This document shows, one piece after another, positions 21,794-31,989 of a DNA stretch of 64,000 nt. Positions within the stretch are counted from its first letter, which is position 1. Every line of letters begins with the position of its first letter. The stretch is from Actinostola sp. cb2023 (Eukaryota > Cnidaria > Anthozoa > Actiniaria > Actinostolidae). Under the pieces are notes generated by a model. It saw only the letters and a list, made by a program, of their open reading frames with translations. It searched no databases and was not told the DNA's origin. Where the stretch lies: NCBI GenBank assembly GCA_033675265.1, contig JAUJYZ010000752.1, positions 124,001 to 188,000 of the forward strand. The letters run 5' to 3'. Made by a program: the position numbers and the translations under genes.

Positions 21794-22929
21794 ATGAGCG
21801 AGCATATCGTAGCAGCAAATTACGTGACACAAAAAGCAATGGTTTTCAAAGCTAAAATATCCGCCTTGGTGCGAGGAAGAGCTTATGCGTTACGGAAAAG
21901 CACAGAGATGTCGTTTGGAGACATTGCCAGAGTTTGCAAGATATCAAAATCTAGTGCAAGACGTTGTAATTGTACCTTGCAAAAAGTAATTGAAACTCCA
22001 TCAAAGAAGGCGAAATTGAAAAGAGGACGTCCTAAACGCTTAACTGAAAGAGATATTCATCATCTAATAAGATCAATCCAAAGATTACGAAAGGTAGATT
22101 TTACTATAAAAACCCTGGTAGAATTCAGTGGCTTAAGTTTGGATAGAGCCAGTTATCGAACATATGCGAGAGCCCTCAACACAATGGGATACAAATACTT
22201 GCAAACGCGGAAGAAAGGATTACTAAGTGAACAAGATAAAAGGCATCGTCTGAGATTTGCTAAGCAATATATAGGGATTTTAAAAAATGTAAAGGATTTT
22301 TGGACACATCATATAGCATTCTATTTGGATGGGGTATCTTTCATCTTCAAATGGAACCCGAAGGCTGAAGCATTACGACCTAAAGCAAGAGCATGGAGAT
22401 CGAGGAAAGAAGGACTTACAATCACTAGCAAAGGCTCAAAATGTTTAGCAGGAGGAAAGAGATTACATCTAATAGTCCTTATTTATTTCTTACCATGTGT
22501 TGAACAGTATGAAAAAATGGACGGTGTTTATTTTACAGATTTCGTTAAAAGGAATTTCGATACATGTTTTAGTTTTAGTTTGAAACACACTAAACAAAAG
22601 CGTAATTTTGTGATGGATAATGATCCATCACAAACAAGTGCTCTTGCGAAGAAAGCAATAAGAAAAGCAAAAGCTATAATGGTCCCTATTCCTCCCAGAT
22701 CGCCCGATCTTAATCCGATCGAAAATATTTTTCATCTGGTTAAAAAAAAAAAAAAATGAAAGATCCCATAAAACAAGGATTAGAGAAAGAATCTTGTAGT
22801 GATTTTAAAACACGTGTAATTGAAACATTTTATACTTTTGATACTAAAGTAATAGACAAAACTATTGCTAGTATGCCACAAAGACTTTATGAGATTGTTA
22901 AATCAAAGGGTTGTCGTACAAGATATTAA
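21794..22929 (+). pseudogene. Tc1/mariner transposase with one frameshift
   Basis: The ORF starts at ATG 21794. An N-terminal paired-like helix-turn-helix region (MSFGDIARVCKISKSSARR) is followed by a basic AT-hook-like KRGRPKR. The DDE catalytic core has D1 in FYLDGVSF, D2 in FVMDNDPSQTS and E in SPDLNPIENIF. The D2-E spacing is 34 residues, which is Tc1-like. A run of 14 A bases (22742-22755) breaks the frame. The C-terminus continues in another frame from 22756 (MKDPIKQGLEKES...) to a stop at 22927-22929, giving a family-typical total length of about 375 residues. The lesion could be a homopolymer sequencing error, in which case the gene is intact. Confidence 0.85.
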
Positions 22930-23565
22930 TAAGACGCAAAGTGTACTAACCTTGTTAAACCATTGTATTTATTAAAACGCTTGACATAACGTGTAATTCG
23001 ATCTATAGATATAAGTGTTTATTTACAACGATTCTCCAACGATTCTCCACGCGTTATCCTCATTAACTTTTCGATTACTTGATTATGTGGAGGGTAGGTG
23101 CCATTGGTAGCAGCAATCTGGCAAGCAAGCAAGGCAAGCAAAGGGTTACCATGGCAACCAAGCCACGGGTCATCCCCCCGGCACCTGTCACACAGAAACT
23201 CAGTGGAATATATTTGATACTTACCAAAGTCCATACAGGGGTGGGTTGGGCAACGGGAGAAAAACCAATTGCAAAGTGTTGAAGGCAAGTTAGTTAGCAA
23301 TAAAATGGTGATGCAACAGGCGAAGCAAGCAAGCAAGCAAACAAGCAAAGACCATGTGGCCAAGCAAACATGCGTAGCCCACGTGACTGACACGGACAAC
23401 CGCTGACCTGCCATCTCTCATCGTTAACTTTGATTACTGAATTAATCACATTTAACTTTTCGATTACTTGCTTATGTGGAGGGTAGGTGCCATTGGTAGC
23501 AGCAATCTGGCAAGGCAAGCAAAGGGTTACCATGGCAACCAAGCCACGGGTCATCCCCCATAAGA

Positions 23566-23779
23566 GTATCATCTGCCAAGTAGAGTGCTTGGAGATGTTT
23601 GAACCGAGGCTAGGAGCCATGGGGTCCTCCCAATCTAAGACTCCAAGCACCGCAGTAAACGACACCTTCCCTCCAGCCAAAGGTGAAGCAATAAATGGTG
23701 TGACATTAGTTCCGTAGAAAATTTCAAATGATTCAGGCGGCAAATCGAAGGGACGCTTGGCAGGTGTTGAGGAGAACCT
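23566..23779 (-). CDS. Possible second exon of the split-repeat retroelement
   Basis: A TTTCAG acceptor at ~23780 precedes an open stretch (AKRPFDLPPESFEIFYGTNV ... GVLDWEDP...SLGSNISKHSTWQM) that runs to the edge of repeat B1. In larger relatives a similar segment lies between gag and reverse transcriptase, but that is recollection rather than something shown here. Function unknown. The upstream donor would have to lie near the end of gag. Confidence 0.35.
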
Positions 23780-24076
23780 GAAATATACATGATTAGTAGC
23801 GTAATGATACCAGATTAAAAGACAAACACAGAACCATGAAAATTGAGAGTATGTTTATGAAATATAAAATTCATAACAATGGCAGATTGGACTTCCCCAT
23901 AAATATGGTCCTAAGCCATAAATAAGGTCCAGGAATAGTCATGATAAACTGCATATATGGTGAATGCAAACCCTTAAAATGTAATAGAATAAACAATTGA
24001 CTAGCAGTAGCAGTAATAAGTCATCATGTCCAGCTAGATCAAATAACATTAACAGAAGAAAAAAGTGGTAAGCTGT

Positions 24077-24979
24077 TTAGTAGCATCTTTTTCGCTTGTA
24101 GTCGTCTTGCTGGGTTTGGGTACGCGAAGAATCGCACACAGAAACTCGATGGTCCCCTTTACAAGCACTGCAGATGTGGCGAAAGCGGCAAGTTGAAGAT
24201 GGTGCGGCACAACGACCTGCATTCCAAGAAGTGCAAATGACCTTGGAGGATGGGTTATCTGAGGCTTCGGTTGATGAAGAGAGGTTTGAACTGAGCAGAC
24301 GAGGGCGAACTGGTGCGCCGGCAGTGTTAAAGTTGTAGAGTTGGACGTTCATGTTAGACCAATCAGTTAACCGTTCGGCAGCCGCGGTTTCTCTGAATTC
24401 CCGATCGTAGTTCAGCCACCCTTGACCACCAAATTGACGGAAGGTCCGCACAATAAGCAGTTTGTATTTGGTCAGATCAGACCAACGATGAGGGAAATAG
24501 GAACAGACGATCATCATATAAATGGTGAAGGCCTCCATCCAGGTAATAATGTCCCTGATCTTGCATTTGATCTTTTTGGCGGTGTTCGTTAGCACCAGGC
24601 GGCCATCAAATAGAAGCTCTGGTTCGGGCTCATCGGTAGTGGTGTTTTGACCCGTGACCGTGTTTGCAGCGGAGCACGAGGGAACGCCTCCAAACGCGCC
24701 AGAGCCGGATGACATCGATTGTGACAACGACGGAGTCGCTTCACATGAGTTATCTCTTGTTGAGGGCGCCTGTCCAGGGGACATTCGAGCTGAATGCACT
24801 GCTTGCTCGACCATGGAAGCAAGTGGAGCCTTCAGGGCATCGACGACTGAGGCGATCAGTTGAGCCAACACCAACGGCTGGCTATCTGTGGTAGACGGCA
24901 AATTTTGAGCGTTGGTTGACGTTTCCGAAGGCAGATTTTCCAAAGCACTGTCGTGGCTATTTTGGATCGTTCGTGGCAT
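24077..24979 (-). CDS. Gag-like protein with Cys/His zinc motif
   Basis: ATG at 24979 (MPRTIQNSHDSALENLPSE) lies just inside the A1 repeat, so I prefer it to the upstream in-frame ATG at 25297, which would translate the repeat. About 300 residues: a Ser/Thr/Gln-rich N-terminal third, then a conserved block (DIITWMEAFTIYMMIVCSYF, HRWSDLTKYKLL, WLNYDREFRE). It ends with a CX7CX6CX3H finger (CTSWNAGRCAAPSSTCRFRH) plus a second Cys pair (CSACKGDHRVSVC) and a basic tail. This is the gag/ORF1 type seen in cnidarian DIRS-like elements; nucleic-acid packaging is inferred. No stop or frameshift is seen. Confidence 0.7.
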   Translation of the reverse strand: MPRTIQNSHDSALENLPSETSTNAQNLPSTTDSQPLVLAQLIASVVDALKAPLASMVEQAVHSARMSPGQAPSTRDNSCEATPSLSQSMSSGSGAFGGVPSCSAANTVTGQNTTTDEPEPELLFDGRLVLTNTAKKIKCKIRDIITWMEAFTIYMMIVCSYFPHRWSDLTKYKLLIVRTFRQFGGQGWLNYDREFRETAAAERLTDWSNMNVQLYNFNTAGAPVRPRLLSSNLSSSTEASDNPSSKVICTSWNAGRCAAPSSTCRFRHICSACKGDHRVSVCDSSRTQTQQDDYKRKRCY

Positions 24980-25179
24980 TGTAGAGAACCAAGAGAAAAA
25001 CCAATTGCAAAGTGTTGAAGGCAAGTTAGCTAGCAATAAAATGGTAATGCAACAGGCGAAGCAAGCAAACAAGCAAAGACCATGTGGCCAAGCAAACATG
25101 CGTAGCCCACGTGACTGACACGGACAACCGCTGACCTGCCATCTCTCATCGTTAACTTTGATTACTGAATTAATCACAT

Positions 25180-25719
25180 AATATAAAAAGTGCTTACAAA
25201 AACTGAATATGAATGAAACAGGAGTACAACCCATAATATTATACGGAATGTGTGATAGGTTTTTCATTGATACAACTGATCGGAGGGATTTAAACAACGG
25301 TGCTCCACAGTTTTTGCTGTTGTGTTAAAGATTAATGAAGATATCAAATCTTTTATGTGATTTCGATGGAGAACCGTTGTAAAATCAAGTATCTTCGATA
25401 TGCAAACGTTCGCCTATGACATAAATATGTCTTAGCTAGGTTATAGATTGTGAGAAAAAACAAAAAATAGAAAACACCGTAATTATGGGTTTCAATATTT
25501 AAAAAACTATATGGAGAACCGATACGGAGGACCGTCTTTTAATTTTTAATATCACAAATGGTCCCATATGTGACTTCAACATAATATATATGTATATATA
25601 AGCACCTACTAGTGTGATACAATCATGCACTACACTTAAAATTGGACAATGTAAATGCACAACATATGAGAGTCGCGAAGCGACGAATTATGTGTAGGAT
25701 GCTATACGAACTTTCATCG
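25180..25719. other. No gene seen
   Basis: AT-rich sequence with no convincing ORF or repeat, apart from a short palindrome near 25670-25685 (GTCGCGAAGCGAC). Confidence 0.6.
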
Positions 25720-25815
25720 CTTCGCGATCCGCGTCGCGATCCTCAGCGCGATCCGCGTCGCGATCCTCGGCGCGATCCGCGGCGCGATCCGCGGCGCGAT
25801 TCGCGGCGCGATAAA
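25720..25815. repeat. GC-rich 12-bp tandem repeat
   Basis: Eight or so imperfect copies of a CGCGATCCGCGG-type unit stand out sharply from the AT-rich surroundings. Neighbouring units can pair with each other (GGATCGCG with CGCGATCC). The Arg/Asp-repeat ORF through it (25642-25830) is probably spurious. Confidence 0.85.
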
Positions 25816-25857
25816 TTTAGGATAGGTTAATAACAATTAGTAGGGGCTATGTGCACG

Positions 25858-26035
25858 GAGTTGATACCCAAGCGTGTTACAAGCGTGCCTCAGCGCACCT
25901 CAGCGCACTTAGCGGGTGTTTTTGAATTACTAACCCGCTCAGCGTGCATTCCAATTGATAACGAGTTGCAAATTGCACGCTCTAACCCGCTGAAGGTAAA
26001 CACGCTGAGCGGGCCTCGAAACCCGCTTTGTGTAT
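25858..26035. promoter_or_regulatory. Cluster 1 of AGCGTG/CACGCT motifs
   Basis: Roughly ten AGCGTG, AGCGCA, AGCGGG and CACGCT words occur within 180 bp on both strands. They are iteron-like. The cluster lies downstream of the Rep-like gene in the same composite block. A role as Rep-binding sites or origin is inference. Confidence 0.4.
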
Positions 26036-26861
26036 ATTAAATAAAATGTACAATGTACATATATAACTTTCATTAATAAACGCTAAAAGTATCTCAGTCG
26101 TGATTTCAACAAGCCCTCAACGATGAGTCCAATTTCAATTTTGGATTTACCGGACAATGTAACATTGTATACATGTATTCTTTATATTCCCGGTATATTA
26201 TGAGTATTCTGTCGTCTCGTGTTTGTAAGTCGTGGAAAGAAATTGCCGATAGTGCTACTGTAGATAGTGATTTTTAGATCCTAAGATTCTCAGCTAGCCC
26301 TTTTGCACGGGCTTTGGCAAAAATTTACGGCTAGACTTGGAAGAATCTAGAAGAATCTATTGTAATATTCGTCATTCTACAAGCTTGATGTTTAATATAT
26401 TAGTATTTAGTCGAAACCAAAAACGTTCCACACTTGACGGTCAATTTGTCACTACCAACGTTTACTGAGAGTAGAGAAATTAAGCCGCGGTATTGCAGAA
26501 ACATGCAAATTAAGGAAATTGACACAACTTCGGCGTTCGCCGTTTTCTAGCACTGAATCTAATTAACTCTGTTTTTACTGACTTTTTGCATATTTTATTT
26601 GTGATTCTTGGAATATAGACGTAGCAGCTATTAAAGGACGGATGTAGAGGAAAGCTTTGGATGAGCATTTTATCGCAATCAGTACCTGACGTAAACATGC
26701 GCCATTACGTGTTTGTTTATCTTTACGAGCGGACTTTATACGCATTGTAAACTCCCTGAGGAAGTCTGTTGATTACAGATGAAACGCGTAGGATAAAGAA
26801 TAAGTTTATTTGATAAGGAAAGTAACAATTACTGTTCTATTATTTTATACCTTTTCACAGC
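26036..26861. other. Spacer with possible hammerhead-like motif
   Basis: AT-rich, without a convincing ORF. Positions 26756-26790 contain CTGAGGA, a TCTGT/ACAGA stem and GAAACGCGTAGGA in the order of a minimal hammerhead ribozyme. Confidence 0.35.
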
Positions 26862-27047
26862 GTGCTTCGAACACGCTGAACCTGGTCAGAGCGTGCACGC
26901 ATGACCGTGCGTTGCGGGTGCCAGGACCCGCTCTTATCTACTTGGAGAAGCACGCTCTGAGCGTGTGTTTATTTTGTGGTTTATGCACGCTCTAGCGCAC
27001 CTTTGAGCGTGCAAGTTTAATGCGCTCCAGCGTGCTTTTAACTGAAA
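26862..27047. promoter_or_regulatory. Cluster 2 of AGCGTG/CACGCT motifs
   Basis: A second dense cluster of about a dozen GCGTGC/GCACGC words on both strands (CAGCGTGCTTCGAACACGCTG includes an inverted pair). It is similar in character to the cluster at 25858-26035 and separated from it by ~830 bp. Confidence 0.4.
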
Positions 27048-27723
27048 TCGATAGAAGATAACTTAATGGCGGACATCATGTTTACGGTACATAAAAATCG
27101 CAATTTACATGCATTTAACCAAGCCAATCAATCGGAAAGCATGGATTCTGGATAAGAGATGATATGTCTAAGTTTTCTGTCGGTAAGTTTTTCTGATTAT
27201 TTTGCTCACTCGGATGATATCCGCGATTTAGTTTTCACCATTCCGATAGGAGGACAAATGTTTTGATACCGAAAAAGTCTGTGATTAATTTTATGTCCGC
27301 TTGCATGCAATAACTTATTATTTGGATGAAAAGAACAATTTATGTCGATACCTATGGCGTGATTTATTTTTGATTTCGCGTAAAAGCGAAATTGTTATTT
27401 ACAATATTCTGATGCTGATTGTCGTAATGTAACGCACGATTTATACATTTCTCTTCAAATTGATCAATTTTTTCGTTCTTATTTCAATGTACTTTCAAAA
27501 CAAAGAATTCCTATTAGATATTTAGGTGCTAATTAATGATTCTATGAAAAAAAATTCGAGATTACCTCCCAACATTTACAAGAAAAATTGTTTTGAACCC
27601 GTTCATCTGGCTCACTATCGCTTGGGTATCAACACCGTGCACATAGCCTAGGATACTATACGAGCTCTCGTCATTCGTGACTCTTCCTTACATCTGGTAC
27701 CCAGAGTACGTCAAAACACTAAA
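27048..27723. other. No gene seen
   Basis: AT-rich sequence downstream of the Rep-like gene. No ORF, inverted end or repeat that I can support. Confidence 0.6.
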
Positions 27724-29061
27724 TCACTGTGTTTTGTGAGATAATACGAGTTCAGCAAAACAAAGGCCACACGGTTTGATTTGAATTTGTTCCTCCTCAG
27801 GGATTTGCTGCCAAAACTCAAAGTAAATGCCAGCGAACCCGCATCATGTTTGTGTTGATACGATCAATTGTCCCTCCTTTAATTAGAGCAAGTGGTGCAT
27901 CTGCAGTCGCAAAAAAATGCGAGTCTTTGTCAAACAGGATATCCTGCTGAACAAAACTTTTGGGTGCAGCGAGGTGCATTGTGTCTCCCTCTAGCATATG
28001 TAGAAAGTCAGACCATGCAATAATGGATGAGGTCCATCTAAAATCGTTCAATATAATAACCTCAGCTTGCTCAGCACCGACCCAAGCAAACCCCCCAGTA
28101 GCCGGGTTTACAAAGGCGTTGTATATGACTTTCAGTGGCGATATCATGAAGGTTTTCCCAGTATTTGCAGGACCATAGATGTATATATTGCGATATTTTC
28201 CCCGACCGAGATCCAGCGCTTGAAAGAGTGCATTAGCATATGACGTCACTGCGATTTCATTTCTTGCTAATATTTGTAAAGCGGCCTCGATCCACCTCTT
28301 GTTGCATCCCTCCACACATGTATCTGTCAGTTGCGATTGCAGTATATCTATCCTAGTTAGGCGTAATCTTGCTTGCTTTATTTCGGCCTCATCTAATTCC
28401 TGGGCGATGGACAGGGCCTCGTTAACTACTCTCGATCCGCGGTTGGCAATGAATTGTGCAAGGTCCGTTTTCCCCTCGCGCTCTTGTGTAGCAGCCAATG
28501 CCATGAACTCTAAATGTGTATGAATACCATTGGCGCGAAGAACTTGTGTTACCTCGTATACACTTAACATCCTTTTCCTTTTCTTCTTTCCTTTCCTACT
28601 TCGTGATATTTTCGTATCCTTGCAGAGTCAGCTATTCGTGTGCTTGTTGCTGCTGTCGTTCTGGGCATTTCCTCTAAATTAGGATGGTCCTGAGATAAGA
28701 AGTACTCCCTGTCTTCTTTAATGCAATAGCGGTAAGCACTATAATAATTGGGGTGCTTATCACTAAAATGCACTTGGATGCCAAATCTCTTTTCTATTTC
28801 ATTGCGTACCAATAACCATCTACATTTCTTGTCAAGCTTAATTGCCATGTGGTAATGGTCCTCATTTCCGTTTTGCGAAGTACTTTTATGCTGCTCTCTG
28901 CACACAACAAATTGGACAATTCGCGATGAAGTAATAGTTGACCATGTGTCTAATACAGCACTGGCAAAGCTTTCACGGGAATCGAATCGGTTCAGATCTG
29001 CTCTACTGTAAGTTATAAGATATACCATACGCTGTGAACGTGTTCTCGTCGAAACGGCCAT
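27724..29061 (-). pseudogene. HUH endonuclease-SF3 helicase (Rep-like), broken
   Basis: Begins at ATG 29061. The N-terminal part has a HUH-nuclease layout: motif I-like VYLITYSRAD, metal-binding DHYHMAIKL and catalytic Tyr/Lys in YRYCIKED. The C-terminal part is a superfamily 3 helicase with Walker A GPANTGKT, Walker B VIILNDFRW and motif C FFATAD. This pairing is found in rolling-circle Rep proteins of CRESS-DNA viruses and related eukaryotic mobile elements. Two breaks are visible: one at ~28565, where an ATG overlaps the stop of the upstream frame in an A/G-rich stretch, and one near 27828. After the second, a Cys-containing tail runs in a third frame to 27724. It is an endogenised or transposon-borne copy; which one is undecided. 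Confidence 0.8.
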
Positions 29062-29665
29062 GATATTAGTACCAATCAGGTGTTACTTGTAATAGTGTCA
29101 ACAAAAGTTATCTTTTAAAATCGATATTCAGACGGATGTATCAAACTGACGGTCACTTTAAAAACGGTCACTTTTATACCTTACTGAACAGAGGATAACA
29201 ATAAGTAATATTGAGATCATCGGTAGTACGTCATTTCGAATACGCAGAGACTTGCGTACGATACAGTAAAACATTGCTCACGTTACGTCATATACGCACG
29301 TCAGATAACAAGGAAGGAAGGAAGATAACAATCAGATGCTATCCAAACACGTCGTTAACTAATTTAGTTAACTAATTACTTTGGTCAACACAAGATACTA
29401 TGAGCGTTGTATTAACAAATATTACGCAAAAACGCTTTTTGAAACTCCCTTTGTTGTGGGGCTACATACGCTTTATGTCAATAACGATCACAATAATATT
29501 GGCTTGATGCTATATGAGACATTCTTATTAAAAAAAATGTTAAACGACAATTGTTTTCAAATCTTTGAAGTGAATGTTCACTACTCTATACATTCGTCAC
29601 TTGTGACAAATATTACACTATCTTAGCACACCGCAAATTGTATAATCGTGAAAATGCATATTGGA
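29062..29665. other. Upstream region of the Rep-like gene
   Basis: No gene seen. Short direct repeats occur (for example GGTCACTTTAAAAACGGTCAC near 29150-29175 and AGTTAACTAATT near 29355). A GTAATATTGAG at ~29203 faintly recalls CRESS origin nonamers but is not canonical. Confidence 0.4.
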
Positions 29666-29953
29666 CAATCGTTGCCATAATTACTTGGCACGCTGCACAT
29701 TTTCCGTAGCTAGTGCTCTTTATTGAGAACAAGTTGTCTTGTTGGACTCCCCCCTACCCCCTCACTCAAAATTGCGATAGTGTAATGGTGTGTGGTGATT
29801 TTCCTGTGGCCCTCGATGAGCAATTTCCTCTCAACAACATTGTACGGGGGAGGGGAGGGGTGTCTAAGGTGTAGAAAGAAAAAGTTTTTACCCAAACTTT
29901 AATGACGCACGTTCCCAATTATCCAATCGTGCCAACCATTTTGGCAACGATTG
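29666..29953. mobile_element. MITE family B, copy 2 (288 bp)
   Basis: Nearly identical to the copy at 21064-21349 and in the same orientation. The right end is flanked by TA, but the left end is preceded by GA, so this copy has no clean duplication of its own. Confidence 0.9.
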
Positions 29954-31444
29954 TATGTCCTACTTTCCCCCTCATGGACATACTTAACAAATGTGACAAA
30001 CTATTGAAGCACAGAAATGTCTGTCACTTCATCAACAAGGCAGCCAAAAAAATTGGACTTCTTTACTCTCTCAACAACTCTGTCCTTCACGACCTGCCCG
30101 AGAATGAGAAACATTTCTTGAAGCGTACCTTTCCCAGTATATGTGAAATGTTTTAGGTTTTGTAAACCTGCCCGCTAAAGGGATAAGAGTTTTGTGTTAG
30201 CAATCTCTTCTTTTGCCAACTAGTAGATCGACATAAAGACTTCTTTATTCAATACTTCATTCTCACATTCCTTCCTTGATTCAAGCTCTTTTTGGAAAGG
30301 GGACATTTGCTTGAGGTGCCCTTTTTCAATCGTAGAATGGTGCATGTCACTATTGCAATGCAGCTGAATGGCCTGAGTGATCATTCTAACACATGGTTTG
30401 CTGTTCCACTTGTAGTCCTTGTTTCTTTTCGTAAATGTGTCATGAAGTCTGCACAGCAAACAAAACATCCCAACATTTTCTTGGAAGGCCAGCCACCAAA
30501 CTCCAGTAGAAGGCTCATAGACATTGTGGCTTTCAGATCGTTGGAACAACCATCCATGCTGAAATTTGTGAGTGCGATTTCTTGAGGCCGTAGGAGCTTT
30601 GTTTAACGCACCACCTGACGGATCTAAAAGAGACTGGCAGTCGTTTTCCTTGCATGTGTAGTATGTATGTATTTGGCCCTTCTGATTATCCAAGCTGCTC
30701 AGTGATGAATGAATCACTTCTTGTGCAATAATAGGGACTTCAGATGATAGGCTTGGTGAATGTTTTGACAAGGCGTTTGACGCTGATGTTGTGTTCTCAA
30801 CATTTTTAGAAACATCATTTGTACTAACAGGTGATAACGTTTCAGCTTGCTTCGAGGTCCTACGATAAATATCATTTTAAAACTGTTTTTTTTTAAAACT
30901 ATCTTTTAATTTTACTTTCAGTCTTGTATAGAATTTACACTATTTTCGCACTGCGAGAGCCAGGTTAGAAAAATAGAAAGAAACAGACTTCTTAATTGTC
31001 ATTGTGCAAATGTGCAAACAGTTGGTGCCACAAAGTCTGGAATACTAATTATATTCGCTCTTCCAGTGTTTATTTTGTCTAAAATGCTAATTAGATTCCC
31101 TCTCTTACAGTGTTTACTTTGTCTAATCCCTTACCTTTTTGCTCTGGAAAATATATCTTGTTGCTTCTTGAAACAGTAACCGAATGATAAAAACAATGCT
31201 TACTTCAAACCGGTAAACCGGAACGACTATTTAAACAGGTTTATAGCATAAACATGGACAATTTATTCATACGTGACACCAGTGCCACCGTCCTAAAATA
31301 ATTTCATAAAAAGCGACGCCTCAAAAGTAAAGTGATTAAAATGGTCTCGCTCAAATCTAAATCGTTTTACAGCATACCATAATACTTACTTTGATAAAAA
31401 GTGCCGTATACCTGGTTGGCAACAGCCTTTCGCTTCGCAGCCAT

Positions 31445-31989
31445 ATTTCAAAGCATGTGGAAAGACGACATCTGCGAGAGGCCTGGGCTCAAATGTTACG
31501 AATTCAATATGGCGGCTATATTGCAACGTTGCGAGCGAAACCCTTCAAACAAAGTGATTGTTCGGTCATTCTGTGGACAGACTATTCGACAACTAAAATC
31601 GAAGAAAGGTACATTTCAAAAGCAACTAACAGTAAATACTTTACTCAGTCATTTGCACCAAAAGTCGTTCTTTTATTTGCATTTGGTAGACGAATTGATC
31701 TAATGATCTTAGCGCTTTTACAGCTGTAACACTTACTAGTGACACCCGTGACAGGTGTTACGGGTTACTGGTTCAATTGAGAACCCTGGTTTGTATCTAA
31801 AAGAGATTTAAGAAATTCAGATATAATCTGTATGAACTTGTGATATTGACAGTGAAAAAGATAATGAATATATATATATATATGTAGGGGTCTTCAAAAG
31901 AATTGATTTAGAAAAGTTAATAAATATACAGATCATTTGGGTGGATTTGAATTTTTATTTAGGTAAAAATGTTGCAAAAACCACCTTGT
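31445..31989. other. 5' flank of the hAT gene; AT repeat
   Basis: Contains CCATATTTC...CAATATGGCGGC upstream sequence and a (TA)n run at 31868-31881. ORFs here overlap each other and look random. Confidence 0.5.

Larger units (their letters stand above)
23063..25179 (-). mobile_element. Gag-only retroelement with split direct repeats (PAT/Ngaro-like)
   Basis: Read on the minus strand the order is A1 (25179-24993), internal gag region, B1 (23559-23452), A2 (23451-23257), B2 (23178-23063). A1 and A2 are near-identical, as are B1 and B2, all in direct orientation. This is the A1-ORFs-B1-A2-B2 layout known for tyrosine-recombinase retrotransposons of the PAT/Ngaro groups. There is no reverse transcriptase or recombinase, so this ~2.1-kb copy must depend on another element. 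The A repeat contains tandem AAGCAAGC runs. Confidence 0.8.
21064..29953. mobile_element. Composite block bounded by direct MITE copies
   Basis: Two copies of the same ~287-bp MITE (21064-21349 and 29666-29953) lie in the same orientation at the edges of an 8.9-kb segment inserted in the hAT gene. TA flanks the outermost ends (21062-21063 and 29954-29955), and the hAT frame is continuous across the block if one TA is removed. Inside are a Tc1 gene, a split-direct-repeat retroelement and a Rep-like gene. Possible origins are composite transposition, or integration of a circle by recombination into a resident MITE. Confidence 0.7.
20551..31444 (-). pseudogene. hAT-family (ZNF862-like) transposase gene, split and decayed
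   Basis: A probable first exon (31444-31412, MAAKRKAVANQ then GTATAC donor) precedes a main exon starting ~30859. That exon has a TTF-type zinc-binding region (GWLFQR, WWLAFQENVGMFCLLCRLHDT). After two in-frame TAG codons (30175-30225) it continues to GCLVDEVTDISVLQ, a conserved hAT catalytic-region motif. At 29955 it is cut by an 8.9-kb block. The frame resumes at 21061 as FVHTEHLSEATGKALAETLE, then CVSDGAAAMLG and NIHCVCHQLALAC, and ends near 20551 with a truncated C-terminus. Joining across one TA keeps the frame. The stops make the copy inactive. The phase between the first two exons does not fit cleanly, so exon 1 is tentative. Confidence 0.75.

Noticed and set aside
23019..23414. 131-codon minus-strand ORF with hydrophobic stretches
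   Set aside because: It lies in the split direct repeats of the retroelement; its hydrophobic runs come from GCAAGC-type simple repeats.
25642..25830. Arg-Asp repeat protein
   Set aside because: Produced by a 12-bp GC-rich tandem repeat; no start context or homologue that I recognise.
29195..29215. Canonical CRESS-DNA origin nonamer
   Set aside because: GTAATATTGAG is only a partial match and no stem flanks it, so no origin is claimed there.
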